Source: Imbricaverruca yamaguchii
Taxonomy: Eukaryota > Arthropoda > Thecostraca > Neoverrucidae
Length of the DNA: 64,000 nt
Direction: 5' to 3'
Assembly (NCBI GenBank): GCA_034440575.1
Contig: JAOTOL010001511.1
Coordinates: forward strand, 124,001-188,000
A program made the position numbers and the translations under genes. Shown piece after piece: positions 10,257 to 20,479 of the stretch (position 1 is the stretch's first letter; the number at the start of each line of letters is the position of its first letter). The notes beneath the pieces are model-generated. The model was given only the letters and a program-made list of their open reading frames with translations, searched no databases and had not been told where the DNA came from.

Positions 10257-10788
10257 TAGGCGATCGCTGCTGTATTGTGATGTGTGGTGAGCGGTGCTGA
10301 CGCCGACGACTGCTGCTGTATTGTGATGTGGCCGATGACTGCTGCTGTATTGTGATGTGTGGTGAGCGGTGCTGACGCCGATGACTGCTGCTGTATTGTG
10401 ATGTGTGGTGAGCGGTGCTGACGCCGATGACTGCTGCTGTATTGTGATGTGGCCGATGACTGCTGCTGTATTGTGATGTGTGGTGAGCGGTGCTGACGCC
10501 GATGACTGCTGCTGTATTGTGATGTGCGGTGAGCAATGCTGACGCCGATGACTGCTGCCGTATCGTGACGCGTGGTGAGCGGTGCTGACGCCGACGACTG
10601 CTGCTGTATTGTGATGTGGCCGATGACTGCTGCTGTATTGTGATGTGTGGTGAGCGGGGGTGACGCCGATGACTGCTGCTGTATTGTGATGTGGCCGATG
10701 ACTGCTGCTGTTTGTGAGTGTGAGCGGTGCTGACGCCGATGACTGCTGCTGTATTGTGATGTGTGGTGAGCGGTGCTGACGCCGATGA
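10257..10788. repeat. Minisatellite, 46-bp and 29-bp units
   Basis: A long unit (GATGACTGCTGCTGTATTGT, then GATGTGTGGTGAGCGGTGCT, then GACGCC) is interspersed with a shorter form ending GATGTGGCC. The array ends within 15 bases of the exon 10802 acceptor, but the unit does not contain the acceptor. It repeatedly supplies CTGAC, a branch-point-like word. Confidence 0.95.
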
Positions 10789-10801
10789 CCATCCTCCCCA
10801 G

Positions 10802-11075
10802 GCCCAGCTGGCCGACAAGTCTGTGGCCGACGTAGGTCAGCAGCTGATGTCGATGACCCTGTCCGAGCACGGTCAGGGCGACGCGCAGCTGGCCGCCCAG
10901 CAGCAGTGCCTGCTGGCGTACCGCAGCCCGACGGCGCAGCAGCCGCAGCAGCAGCCGCCGCAGCAGCAGGCGCCGCCGCAGCAGCAGCAGCAGATGTACT
11001 GCCTGCCGGGCCCGGCGGTGCCGCTGCGCTACATGTACCAGCAGCTGGTCAGCCCCGATCAGCTGCAGCAGCACC
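10802..11075 (+). CDS. enc: encore/R3HDM-family protein, Gln-rich exon
   Basis: Acceptor CATCCTCCCCAG, donor GTGAGT; 91 codons plus one base (phase 1). It starts AQLADKSVADVGQQLMSMTL, similar to the short L-Q-L-x-S-L helix after the PPGS block in family members. A CAG-coded poly-Gln/Pro-Gln segment and a VPLRYMYQQLVSPDQLQQ end follow. The Gln-rich tract suggests a low-complexity, granule-type RNA-binding region. Confidence 0.88.
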
Positions 11076-11156
11076 GTGAGTAGGGGCGTGGGCGTGCCCG
11101 GGGCGAGCTGCCCCGGCCACTGGCCGCCATATGACGCGCGTGCGTCAGCTGTTGAA

Positions 11157-11204
11157 TAGGCGCCAAATAGCCCTGTAGTCAGCGCGACCTTAAACCCAAA
11201 TGAT
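11157..11204 (+). mobile_element. Mini-retroposon (hairpin-tail family), copy b
   Basis: GGCGCCAAATAG begins a diverged copy ending GCGCGACCTTAAACCCAAAT. No clear target-site duplication. Assignment rests on the shared tail and position of the GGCGC/GCGC stem. Confidence 0.5.
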
Positions 11205-11282
11205 CAGTCAACAAGAAAAGTGGTGACATGAGCGCCTGTTAATGGGGGTAGGTGGTCCAAGGAATGTCAACAGAGTTATTAG

Positions 11283-11333
11283 TTAGTTTGGGTTTAAGGG
11301 GGCATCAACCAGAATATGCGATCATTTGGCACC
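11283..11333 (-). mobile_element. Mini-retroposon (hairpin-tail family), copy c
   Basis: On the - strand GGTGCCAAATGATC leads to GGTTGATGCCCCCTTAAACC and an A/C-rich end. It lies about 80 bases from copy b in opposite orientation, so the pair makes a loose inverted repeat. Confidence 0.5.
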
Positions 11334-11438
11334 TGTGATGTTCATTTTCATATATCAGAGACGTATGAAAAGTGTTACCGAGGCACACAATCCGATGGCT
11401 CTCAGATATCTAAATGTGCTCCCAGAATCGATAATCTT

Positions 11439-12085
11439 TTAGTTATTCGCTAGCATGTTACCCATATGCTGGGCTTCGTGTACTGCTTCCATAAAATAAC
11501 CATCGCGCCATCGAAAAGTGCTGGCACTAGAAAAGTAGATGTAGCGCCGTCGGCGTTCCTGAACATTGGGGACCCTCGTGTTTCCTATTGCCGCGGAGAA
11601 GGCGGTGGTGGGTGGACACGAGCTCATCTGGTGTAGCTCTGGCCAGCAGCTGAGTGAGGAGTCTGCGTGGGCTATTACTCGGTAGTCGGACAGGCGACGC
11701 GGCAGGTCATTCATCAGAAGACGATCGGCCCGGGTATCGATCCCTGTGGGACGCCGATCGCTGGGACGATCGGCCCACGTGCGACGGTCAGCGGAGCCTC
11801 GCTGCCACCTCTGACTAGCTGGCTGCGTCCGCTGAGGTGGCTCCTGCACCACGAGGGATCGACTCCATACCACACCGTCCCAGCTCGCCGAGGACATCGT
11901 GGTGGAGGCTGTCGAATGCCTTGCTCAGATCGGCACCGGTGACTGATGAAATGTCACAATTATGACTGATGAGATGTCGGTCATGGCGTCCACCCTTGAA
12001 TCGCAACGGTGGTAGGTACAGCAAGTGGTGGAACAAGCAGAGCAAGATGTTGGCGAAGAGGTAGAGGCGCAGCTGGTGCACATAA
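11439..12085 (-). pseudogene. Decayed LINE reverse transcriptase (Jockey/I-like)
   Basis: Antisense to the host gene. One frame gives DLSKAFDSLHHDVLGELGRC, the RT palm motif around the first catalytic Asp. The next frame gives IGVPQGSIPGPIVF, the conserved PQGS-x-xGP motif. A third segment gives MNDLPRRLSDYRVIAHADSS, where the YADD catalytic box has decayed to HADS. At least two frameshifts and stops show it is dead. It may belong with the gag-like fragment at 14,817-15,260 on the same strand. Confidence 0.85.
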
Positions 12086-12597
12086 TTCCGAGGTAACTTT
12101 TGACAAGTTAGAGTGCGGAGATGTGGGCTGAAAGTTGGATGGCATGTCTACATCGCCAGCACTGAGTATTGGCACAACAGCAGCCACTTTTCACGACTCT
12201 GCGGATGCGCAGGATACAATGCAGGCGTTCATGGCTCTCAGCGGGTGGGCTGCAAACGCAACCAAACAACAGTCCACCACGCTCGGGTGACGTCGTCCAG
12301 AATTGCAGCAGTCGAGGATTCGCCCCCCCCCCGGATAGTGCGGCTCCGCCCCGACAGGGCCGCGGCTCCAACGGCGCAGCAACGACGATGGGCGGCCTGT
12401 GTCTGGACTGACGAGTCGCCGCGTCGTCCTTCAGCTCGGCGGCGATGCTGGAGCGGCCGGTAGAGAGGCAGCTGTTGAGGAGCTCGTCAGTCCTGCCGAC
12501 GGGAGCATGGACGACGACGGGATGGTCGGTGTTCGTTGATGGGTGTGTTGAGCACATCGGGTGGCAGCCGGCGGTTGATCGATGTCAGTGATGTGGT
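12086..12597. other. Intron, no feature recognised
   Basis: Sequence between the RT remnant and the 36-bp array. It may be decayed LINE endonuclease region by position, but no motif is visible. Confidence 0.35.
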
Positions 12598-14206
12598 GTG
12601 TCGGAGGGGGAGGGGGGGGTATCGGTAGGTGTGCTGACCGGACCGGGACGGGGGGGGTGGGGGTATCGGTAGGTGTGCTGACCGGACCGGGAGGGGGGTA
12701 TCGGTAGGTGTGCTGACCGGACCGGGAAGGGGGGTATCGGTAGGTGTGCTGACCGGACCGGGAGGGGGGTATCGGTAGGTGTGCTGACCGGACCGGAGGG
12801 GGGTATCGGTAGGTGTGCTGACCGGACCGGGAGGGGGGTATCGGTAGGTGTGCTGACCGGACCGGGAGGGGGGTATCGGTAGGTGTGCTGACCGGACCGG
12901 GAGGGGGGGTATCGGTAGGTGTGCTGACCGGACCGGGAGGGGGGTATCGGTAGGTGTGCTGACCGGACCGGGAGGGGGGTATCGGTAGGTGTGCTGACCG
13001 GACCGGGAGGGGGGGTATCGGTAGGTGTGCTGACCGGACCGGGAGGGGGGTATCGGTAGGTGTGCTGACCGGACCGGGGGGGGTATCGGTAGGTGTGCTG
13101 ACCGGACCGGGAGGGGGGTATCGGTAGGTGTGCTGACCGGACCGGGGAGGGGGGTATCGGTAGGTGTGCTGACCGGACCGGGAGGGGGGGTATCGGTAGG
13201 TGTGCTGACCGGACCGGGAGGGGGGTATCGGTAGGTGTGCTGACCGGACCGGGGGGGGGGGTATCGGTAGGTGTGCTGACCGGACCGGGGGGGGGTATCG
13301 GTAGGTGTGCTGACCGGACCGGGGGGGGGGTATCGGTAGGTGTGCTGACCGGACCGGGAGGGGGGTATCGGTAGGTGTGCTGACCGGACCGGGAGGGGGT
13401 ATCGGTAGGTGTGCTGACCGGACCGGGAGGGGGGTATCGGTAGGTGTGCTGACCGGACCGGGAGGGGGGGGTATCGGTAGGTGTGCTGACCGGACCGGGA
13501 GGGGGGGCGGTGGTGTGGGGGGGGTATCGGTAGGTGTGCTGACCGGACCGGGAGGGGGGTATCGGTAGGTGTGCTGACCGGACCGGGAGGGGGGGTATCG
13601 GTAGGTGTGCTGACCGGACCGGGAGGGGGGTATCGGTAGGTGTGCTGACCGGACCGGGAGGGGGGTATCGGTAGGTGTGCTGACCGGACCGGGAGGGGGG
13701 GGTATCGGTAGGTGTGCTGACCGGACCGGGGAGGGGGGTATCGGTAGGGTGCTGACCGGACCGGGGGGGTATCGGTAGGTGTGCTGACCGGAGGGGGGTA
13801 TCGGTAGGTGTGCTGACCGGACGGGGGGTATCGGTAGGTGTGCTGACCGGACCGGGGGGGTATCGGTAGGTGTGCTGACCGGACCGGGAGGGGGGTATCG
13901 GTAGGTGTGCTGACCGGACCGGGAGGGGGGTATCGGTAGGTGTGCTGACCGGACCGGGAGGGGGGTATCGGTAGGTGTGCTGACCGGACCGGGGGGGGGG
14001 GTATCGGTAGGTGTGCTGACCGGACCGGGGGGGTATCGGTAGGTGTGCTGACCGGACCGGGAGGGGGGTATCGGTAGGTGTGCTGACCGGACCGGGGGGG
14101 GTATCGGTAGGTGTGCTGACCGGACCGGGAGGGGAGGGGTAGGTGTGCTGACCGGACCGGGAAGGGGGGGGGTATCGGTAGGTGTGCTGACCGGACCGGG
14201 AGCGGG
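12598..14206. repeat. G-rich minisatellite, unit about 35-37 bp, about 44 copies
   Basis: The unit is GGTATCGGTAGGTGTGCTGA then CCGGACCGGGAG, followed by a G run that varies from about 5 to 10. The array is very homogeneous, so recent or actively homogenised. Each unit's G run plus GG blocks could form G-quadruplex on the + (transcribed-sense) strand. Confidence 0.97.
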
Positions 14207-14372
14207 TAAAGAGTAGCCTAGGGGTAAGTTGCTCGTCTCACAATCGAAAGGTTGTGGGTTTGAGTCTCACCTGTCGCTACTCTTCGCCCGCGACCGATCG
14301 GCGTGAGAGATTGGCGATGCTACATGACTCAATGGTCGATGTGTCGTAAAACCAAGAACCAACATCCAACCA
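14207..14372 (+). mobile_element. tRNA-Val-type SINE inserted in the minisatellite
   Basis: Flanked by perfect 17-bp target-site duplications ACCGGACCGGGAGCGGG (14190-14206 and 14373-14389), both made of minisatellite sequence. The head folds as a tRNA: acceptor arms GAGTAGC/GCTACTC, anticodon loop CTCACAA (CAC, Val-like) and a T arm. A body (GCGACCGATCGGCGTGAGAG) and the hairpin tail GATGTGTCGTAAAACCAAG follow. Other copies are at 27,720 and 62,792. Confidence 0.92.
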
Positions 14373-14816
14373 ACCGGACCGGGAGCGGGGGCAGAATGGT
14401 AAGGATGTGGATTGGAGTACTGATGGATGGGAATATTGAGGATGTCGACTGCCGGGCGGATGTCGAGGACTTGTTGGGTCGCCTTTTCCGCTAGACTTCT
14501 CGCTACTCCTCTCCCTGGCTGACGGAAAACGCGGCAAGGACCACGATTGACGCCTCTGTTGTCCAGGTACTCCTGGGTAGTGTAGTGGCTGGATTTTCCA
14601 CGTTGTCGAGGCGACGGGTTCATCAAGGGAGTGGAGAAGTTGACCGAGTGCCACAATTCGTCCCATCGGATGTATTCACCTGCATCTGTTGTGGAACTGG
14701 CGTGGTATGTTTAGCTTTCGAAGCCTGCGATGTTCCAGGATGTGTGTGGTTATACACTATCCTAGCCTCCCAGAGCGTTACTCTGCGTGTGTTCGACTGA
14801 AATAATTTGTTTTCTT

Positions 14817-15260
14817 TTATGTAGCTTGGGCTGGCGCGGTCGCAGGAAATGGGCGAATCCTATCCTCTACCGCAGTTTGCACAAAGCGCCACTCCTCCAG
14901 CTGAGAGGTGCAGTTGTTACTGGCGTGTTCGGATGAGGCGAACGTGCCGCACACAGGGCGATGCCGGCAGCTTTTGTTACTATGACCAAATCTTTGGCAC
15001 CCGAAGCATATCATGGGGTTGGACAGAAAATATGAAATTTGACGGGCACGTTGCCTACCTGAGTCTCTGCGAGAAGATCAGTTGTGTTCAACTTCAGGAT
15101 GACGTTGGTTGGGATGGTATACGCGCCTCTCCTCGTCTGTAGCTTCATTGTTCCAGTAACTCCGAACTCCGGCATCCGATCCGCAATCTCCTCATCTGGT
15201 ATGTCTCAAGGAAAAAATTGAGCAGGCGTCGTTACGTGTTCGTGAATTTTGCTCTTTGTG
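14817..15260 (-). pseudogene. LINE ORF1 (gag-like) zinc-knuckle fragment
   Basis: The - strand encodes a gag-like stretch (EFGVTGTMKLQTRRGAYTIP, then NVPVKFHIFCPTP), then after a frameshift CFGCQRFGHSNKSC, a CCHC zinc knuckle (C-x2-C-x4-H-x4-C), and a second degraded knuckle. This is the ORF1 architecture of Jockey/I-type non-LTR retrotransposons. With the RT remnant at 11,439-12,085 it could be one antisense element whose middle is now minisatellite and SINE. Confidence 0.8.
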
Positions 15261-15621
15261 AAGGTCTATGTTTATTGGGATGATCTCGTCTACTTCCTCA
15301 TAACCCTTCCGTAAACCGTAAACGAACTCCCGACATGTTCAACGCTTTACCGGCGGCCCCTACTGCGACATGCTGCACTCCCAGAGCGCTGGTAATCCCT
15401 CAATTTCTCGCATCCAACAAGTGGTCCGAATCTATCAGATCCGTTTCTCCTCTGAAAAGAAGACAGCGGTGAGACTCTTGGTCTGGCCACGAAAGATGAG
15501 AGCGCGCGGGGTGGTGGTGAATTTCCCTCGGCTACTCCCTGTGTGTGCGTGTGCGCGTGTGCGCCCGCGTAAGTGCGTGCGTGTGAGGGCACGATTGCTC
15601 TTCTGACTGATGGGGGCGACG
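15261..15621. other. Intron, no feature recognised
   Basis: No coding signal apart from possible further ORF1 decay near 15,260-15,340. It includes a short GTGTGCG-rich stretch at about 15,540-15,590. Confidence 0.4.
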
Positions 15622-15635
15622 ACAGCGGCCAACAC

Positions 15636-15699
15636 TGGGCGCTACATAACCAGTAGCAGTTGATGCGCCCTTAAGCCCAAATAATCAATCAATCAATCA
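15636..15699 (+). mobile_element. Mini-retroposon (hairpin-tail family), copy d
   Basis: A 64-bp body between perfect 14-bp duplications ACAGCGGCCAACAC (15622-15635 and 15700-15713). It begins TGGGCGCTACATAACCAG, then TTGATGCGCCCTTAAGCCCA, and ends in (AATC)n. GGGCGC pairs with GCGCCC and AAC with GTT inside. The identical 5' boundary to copy e (TGGGCGCTA) shows a defined short element rather than random truncation. Confidence 0.9.
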
Positions 15700-15765
15700 A
15701 CAGCGGCCAACACACCGTCCTGTCCACGGTAGGCGGCTCGGCTGACCCGCGCTGTGTGCCGACAG

Positions 15766-15959
15766 CCTACATGAGCGTGTACCCGGGCGTGGCGACGTCG
15801 GTGACGGGCGCGGCGCCGGCCGCCGACGCCGGCTACTACATGGCCTCGCCGCCGGCCGCCGCGCCGCCCGTCTACCCGCTGGCGCCCTTCTACGGCCAGC
15901 AGAGCTACCCGACGTCGGCGGGCCGCGCGCCGGCCGACCCCGCCTCTGTGGGCCAGCAG
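15766..15959 (+). CDS. enc: encore/R3HDM-family protein, Tyr/Pro/Ala-rich exon
   Basis: Two bases complete a split Pro codon, then 64 codons ending VGQQ in phase 0 (acceptor GTGCCGACAG, donor GTGAGGTC). Translation: YMSVYPGVATSVTGAAPAAD, then GYYMASPPAA, and YPLAPFYGQQSYPT near the end. The low-complexity Y/P/A/G composition matches the disordered C-terminal half of R3HDM proteins. Nearly all wobble bases are G/C. Confidence 0.85.
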
Positions 15960-16392
15960 GTGAGGTCGGGACCTGCCCCCTGGCATATCCCTTCCCCGGT
16001 CAGGTTGGGTCTGAACCTGCCTCACCTTCCTCTCGTCCCCCGGTCAGGTTGGGTCTGAACCTGCCCCACCTTCCTCTCGTCCCCCGGTCCGGTGAGGTCT
16101 GAACCTGCCTCACCTTCCTCTCGTCCCCCGGTCCGGTGAGGTCTGAACCTGCCGCTCCCACTCCCTGTCCCCCCCCGGTCAGGTGAGGTCTGCGCCCGCC
16201 CGCCTCTCACCCCCGGCCAGGTGAGATCGGAACCTGCTGCTCCCACTCCCCACCCGCTCCCTTTTCCTCCGGGCAGGTGGGGTCTGTCGCCGCCCCACCC
16301 AGTTATACGAGTTCAGACCCGTCGTGACCCATCCCCACTCAGTTGAGGTCTGGTCATGCCCCACCCATTCAAGTGAGATCTGACCCCGTGCC
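15960..16392 (+). repeat. Array built from the donor of exon 15766-15959
   Basis: Diverging units of about 50-60 bp carry variants of the exon donor context: CAG|GTGAGGTCGGGACCTGCC at the real junction, then GGTCAGGTTGGGTCTGAACC, GGTCCGGTGAGGTCTGAACC and GGTCAGGTGAGGTCTGCGCC. Separators are CTCGTCCCCC-like pyrimidine tracts. Roughly eight copies decay with distance from the exon. Confidence 0.85.
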
Positions 16393-17536
16393 ACACCTGG
16401 TGAGCACTTGCCTGCGGTGTCTTTGGCGCCTCGGTCTGGATGGTAAATTGTGTTGCCTGAAGCGGTGGCTGCGTGTTGTATGTTTCCGTCTTCTCTGTGC
16501 GTGCAACTAAGCCTTGTGTGGTGCGTGCTCGCGGGCAAGTTTGTCCGTCCCTGTGGCCGTTGTCGGCAGCGTCGGTGTTCGGTCCAGAGATGAAGTGGCA
16601 CCTTGAGCTGTGCCTGCCGCGCGTGGTGCTCTGTTTCGTCGTCACGTCTCGCCTCCATCACCGGCCGCCGCCCATGCCATGCCCACCGGGCTGCGTGCGC
16701 TTGCTATACACGTTCCCCAAACTAGAGTGGTGGCGGTGGGTTGGTGCCTTAAGACACACCAACTGCTTGGGTCATTGCACCCGTTCGCCAACTAGAGGGA
16801 GGCGTAACTATTTGACAAATGTACAGCCGATATCACCGTAATGGTGGCGGGCTGGACAAACTCAGCCAACAGCAGCCCAAACGGGTGCTCGCCTATTCAT
16901 GTCCATGCTAACTAGGCCAGACCATCGCAAACTTCTACCTGGGACGTTGTTCGGCCAGATTGTCCATTGTGAACACTGTTTCTGTGTACCGCACCTGACG
17001 CGCCTGGCAACGGCCTCCGCCTTCATACACATGCATGGAAAGCACACGACGGCACACGGCGTTCGCCGTCAGTGCGACACCACATTCTGTCAGGCAGAAA
17101 TTCTGCTCTCGGCAATAAATGATAAGCCGCCGGCCAGTCGCGTGCCGGGCGGTCCCGACTGTTTGAGTTCGGCCCGGCGGCGGGCGCAAGACGGGACATT
17201 GTCGCGTCGTGACGGCCGCTACTTGGACGGCCATGAATTGTTCAGTTGCGACCACGGCCGCGCTGAGACACGCGCCCAGTGCCGCGCTGGACGCGTTCTG
17301 CGCAGATTGCCACAAACGTCGGGTGGCACGATGCAATCTTGCCGTTTTCAGGCGGCATCGTTTGAAGAGTTTCGGCAATCGGGTTCTGAAAATGTCAGCT
17401 AATAGCCTGGAAAGCCTGTCATTGTCTTGCGAGTTATGTTCTGGTGGGTGGAGCATTTGGGAGTTGCATTCCTTTACTTTTGCAAGGTTGTGTTTCAAAC
17501 GGAGCGGCAATTGTGCGGACGCCATCCGCACGGGCT
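16393..17536. other. Intron, no feature recognised
   Basis: Unique intron of about 1.1 kb. Several open frames, but no recognisable domain or RNA gene. Confidence 0.5.
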
Positions 17537-18690
17537 CTGGGCTGTACTGTCACTCCGGGCTGTGCTGTCACTCCGGGCTGCAGTCACTCTGGGCTGCACT
17601 GTCACTCTGGGCTGTACTGTCACTCCGGGCTGTACTGTCACTCCGGGCTGCACTGTCACTCTGGGCTGCACTGTCGCTCTGGGGCTGCACTTTCGCGCTG
17701 GGGCTGTACTGTCGCTCTGGGCTGTGCTGTCGCTCTGGGGCTGCACTGTCGCTCTGGGCTGTACTGTCGCTCTGGGGCTGTCGTTCTGGGCTGTGCTGCC
17801 CCTGGGGCTGCACTGTCGCTCTGGGCTGTACTGTCGCTCTGGGGCTGTCGTTCTGGGCTGTGCTGCCCCTGGGGCTGCACTGTCGCTCTGGGGCTGTACT
17901 GTCGCTCTGGGCTGTACTGTCGCTCCGAGGCTGTACTGTCGTTCTGGGCTGGTTCTGCCCCTGGGGCTGTCGCTCTGGGCTGTGCTGCCCCTGGGGCTGT
18001 ACTGTCGCTCCTGGCTCTGTGCAGCCTGTCGCTCTGGGGCTGTCGTTCTGGGCTGTGCTGCCCCTGGGGCTGTACTGTCGCTCTGGGCTTACTGTCGCTC
18101 TGGTGCTGTCGCTCTGGGTGTGCTGCCCCTGGGGCTGTACTGTCGCTCTGGGCTGTACTGTCGTTCTGGGGCTCGTGGGCTGTGCTGCCCCTGGGGCTGT
18201 ACTGTCGCTCTGGCTTTGGCGCTCTGGGGCTGTCGTTCTGGGCTGTGCTGCCCCTGGGGCTGTACTGTCGTTGGGCTGTGCTGCCCCTGGGGCTGTACTG
18301 TCGTTCTGGGCTGACTGTGTCTGGGCTGCGTTCTGGGCTGTGCTGCCCCTGGGGCTGTACTGTCGCTCTGGGCTGTACTGTCGTTCTGGGCTGTGCTACC
18401 CCTGGGGCTGTCGTTCTGGGCTGTGCTGCCCCTGGGGCTGTCGCTCTGGGCTGTGCTGCCCCTGGGGCTGTACTGTCGCTCCTGGCTCTGTGCAGCCTAC
18501 ACCAGCTCTGGGCTGTGCTGCCCCTGGGGCTGTACTGTCGCTCTGGTGTCGTTCTGGGCTGTGCTGCCCCTGGGGCTGTACTGTCGCTCTGGGGCTGTCG
18601 TTCTGGGCTGTGCTGCCCTGGGGCTGTACTGTCTGCTGCCCTGGGGCTGTACTGTCGCTCCTGGCTCTGTGCAGCCTAGACCAGCTCTGG
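17537..18690. repeat. Minisatellite of about 21-bp and composite units
   Basis: Units alternate between GGGCTGTACTGTCGCTCTG and GGGCTGTGCTGCCCCTGG, plus a longer period ending CTCCTGGCTCTGTGCAGCCT. It opens frames in all + phases, including one of 500 codons; all are repetitive L/C/W/G/A peptides and not genes. Confidence 0.95.
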
Positions 18691-18727
18691 GCCCCGAGTC
18701 GCCTAGGATGAGCACTAATGATTAAGT

Positions 18728-18907
18728 GGGGCGGGGATGGCCGAGTGGTTAAGGTGTCGGGCTATGGGTAACAAAGGTCCCGGGTTCGACTCTAGCGCCA
18801 CTCAGGACATTTCCCAATCCCGCGGCCCACCGGCGAAACAGTGTGGGCGGCGCCATTAGCCGTGAATGTGCATAAAGTGTGTCGTGAACCAACCAATAAA
18901 CAAACAA
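18728..18907 (+). mobile_element. tRNA-Ser/Leu-type SINE
   Basis: Flanked by perfect 14-bp duplications ACTAATGATTAAGT (18714-18727 and 18908-18921). The head has a class II tRNA A box (TGGCCGAGTGGTTAAGG) and B box (GGGTTCGACTC). The tail GTGTCGTGAACCAACCAATA then (AAAC)n resembles the ends of the Val-type SINEs although the body differs. Confidence 0.9.
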
Positions 18908-19084
18908 ACTAATGATTAAGTCCTGGTGGAAGTACCCTTAAGTAGCACACCCTCCCCGCGGATTGTCATGAGCACAGCATCGGCAAGCGAACTTTCGCCT
19001 TCACACTGTTACGTGCCCCGATCGGCAAATGTCATTTCTTGGAAAACGTTTGCTCACGTTCGAAATCCGCTGACAACTCGACCG

Positions 19085-19287
19085 TCCTGATAGTATATCC
19101 CTGTCCCTGCCCCATCCCGACCCTATCCTGACCCTGTCTCTACCCTGATCCGATCCTGTCCCGACCCTATCCTTACCTTATCCCGGTCCTGTCCCTAACC
19201 TGTTCCTACCCTGTCCCTACCCTGTCCTGACCTTGTCCCGAACATGTCCCGCGCTGTCCCTACTCTGTACCGACCCTGTCCCTGCCC
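19085..19287. repeat. Degenerate CCCTGTCC-rich repeat
   Basis: A 10-13 base unit like CCCTGTCCCTA or CCTGACCCTAT is repeated with much variation. It lies in the same intron as the previous SINE. From 19,288 to 20,105 I see nothing supportable. Confidence 0.75.
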
Positions 19288-20105
19288 CAGCAGGGGCGGT
19301 GGCCGGCCGGCACCCGTGTCACTCAAAGTCGCAGTCTAGGAGCCTCCAGCACCCACAAATACAGTAGATCGAACGAGAACATTTTAGCTTTCCACGACGT
19401 AAAACGCCAAATTTCCGGCGCACCGGAAGCTTTCTCTGTTTCATCACAATTTTGGGCGATCGCCACTCTCCCCCTGGGGAGTATCTAGGCTGTGCCACTG
19501 ATGTCTCTGTCATCTCCGGGCTCTGTGCGCGTGCATGTGTTTGTGCGGGTGATTGTTTTATTTTATGTTTGAGATCGCAAACCCACTTTGTATTTCTAGA
19601 CTTGATGCCTAATGTTTTGATGCCTGGTCACGGCTCGTGGTTTAGAAATAATGTGTGATGTTTTAATGTTGGTATGGCCTAGGAATAATGGAATTAAATA
19701 TCCTGACGAGGAGTAACCAAATGCCGACATTTCTTGAAGACGAGACCACATTCTCGTCTGGTGTGCCAGTCTGTGGCATAGTGTTCGTTTACTTTCACTA
19801 TCATCTCCAATCTAGCAATTCTCAGCGCCGTACTCCGCAGCATTATAATGGAAGTATGAATGAGAAATGGAACAAGCATTTCCAAGAAGCGCAGTGTAAG
19901 CCTAGCTCTATTTCATAATTATGTCGTGCATGAGTACGAAATGAAATGGCGACTCTGAGTCCCTCCGACAGATCTGCACACATCTGACATTAGGCAGTAA
20001 GATTTGTGATCTCGTTTTCATGGAGCGCTGCTCAGCTTCAGCGGCAAACATGGGGGAATAGTCTTCATGTGATAATGCCATAGATTACATAAATCGTGAA
20101 CATTG

Positions 20106-20453
20106 CCGCCCTGGTAGCTCAGTTGGTTAGAGCGCTGGCCTGCACCGGTCTCCCCTGTATTGGCAACACAGGGTTCGAGTCGCTTCGCGCGCTCGCATTT
20201 AGCCCCCGGCCGGGAGTGTCAGTTGGCAGCTGGCCCGATAAGGCCGGGGACGAGCTACCGGGCGGCCGTGTCGGTGCATTGGCGGCACGTTAAACTTTCG
20301 GTCTAAATTCTGCCGTTGAACTGGAGCTCATGGATCGGGTGGTGGGGCCAGGGTTCACGCAACAAGCTCTGCTTAGCAATAGAACCCTGGCTCCTCAAGC
20401 CACCCCAGCAACAACTCGGATCAAATTTATTTAAAAAAAAAATAAAAAAAAAA
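20106..20453 (+). mobile_element. tRNA-derived SINE with poly(A) tail
   Basis: The head has an A box (TAGCTCAGTTGGTTAGAGCG) and B box (GGGTTCGAGTC). The body of about 250 bases is unlike the other SINEs, and the end is an A-rich run at 20432-20453. The poly(A) end implies a relaxed L1/RTE-type partner, in contrast to the hairpin-tailed families. No clear target-site duplication. Confidence 0.75.
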
Positions 20454-20479
20454 CATGTCATGACGTTTCAATTATATTC

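Noticed and set aside
12598..14206. CRISPR-like regular repeat
   Set aside because: Units are contiguous without unique spacers, and the genome is eukaryotic; it is a minisatellite.
17209..18711. A 500-codon + strand open frame
   Set aside because: It is the translation of the GGGCTGTACTGTCGCTCTG minisatellite; all three frames are open and the peptide is a simple L/C/W/G repeat.
18728..18805. tRNA-Ser/Leu-like sequence as a functional tRNA gene
   Set aside because: It is the head of a SINE with target-site duplications; it lacks well-paired stems.
19319..19918. Short frames on both strands
   Set aside because: 60-76 codons, no motif, no exon signals consistent with the host gene's phase.
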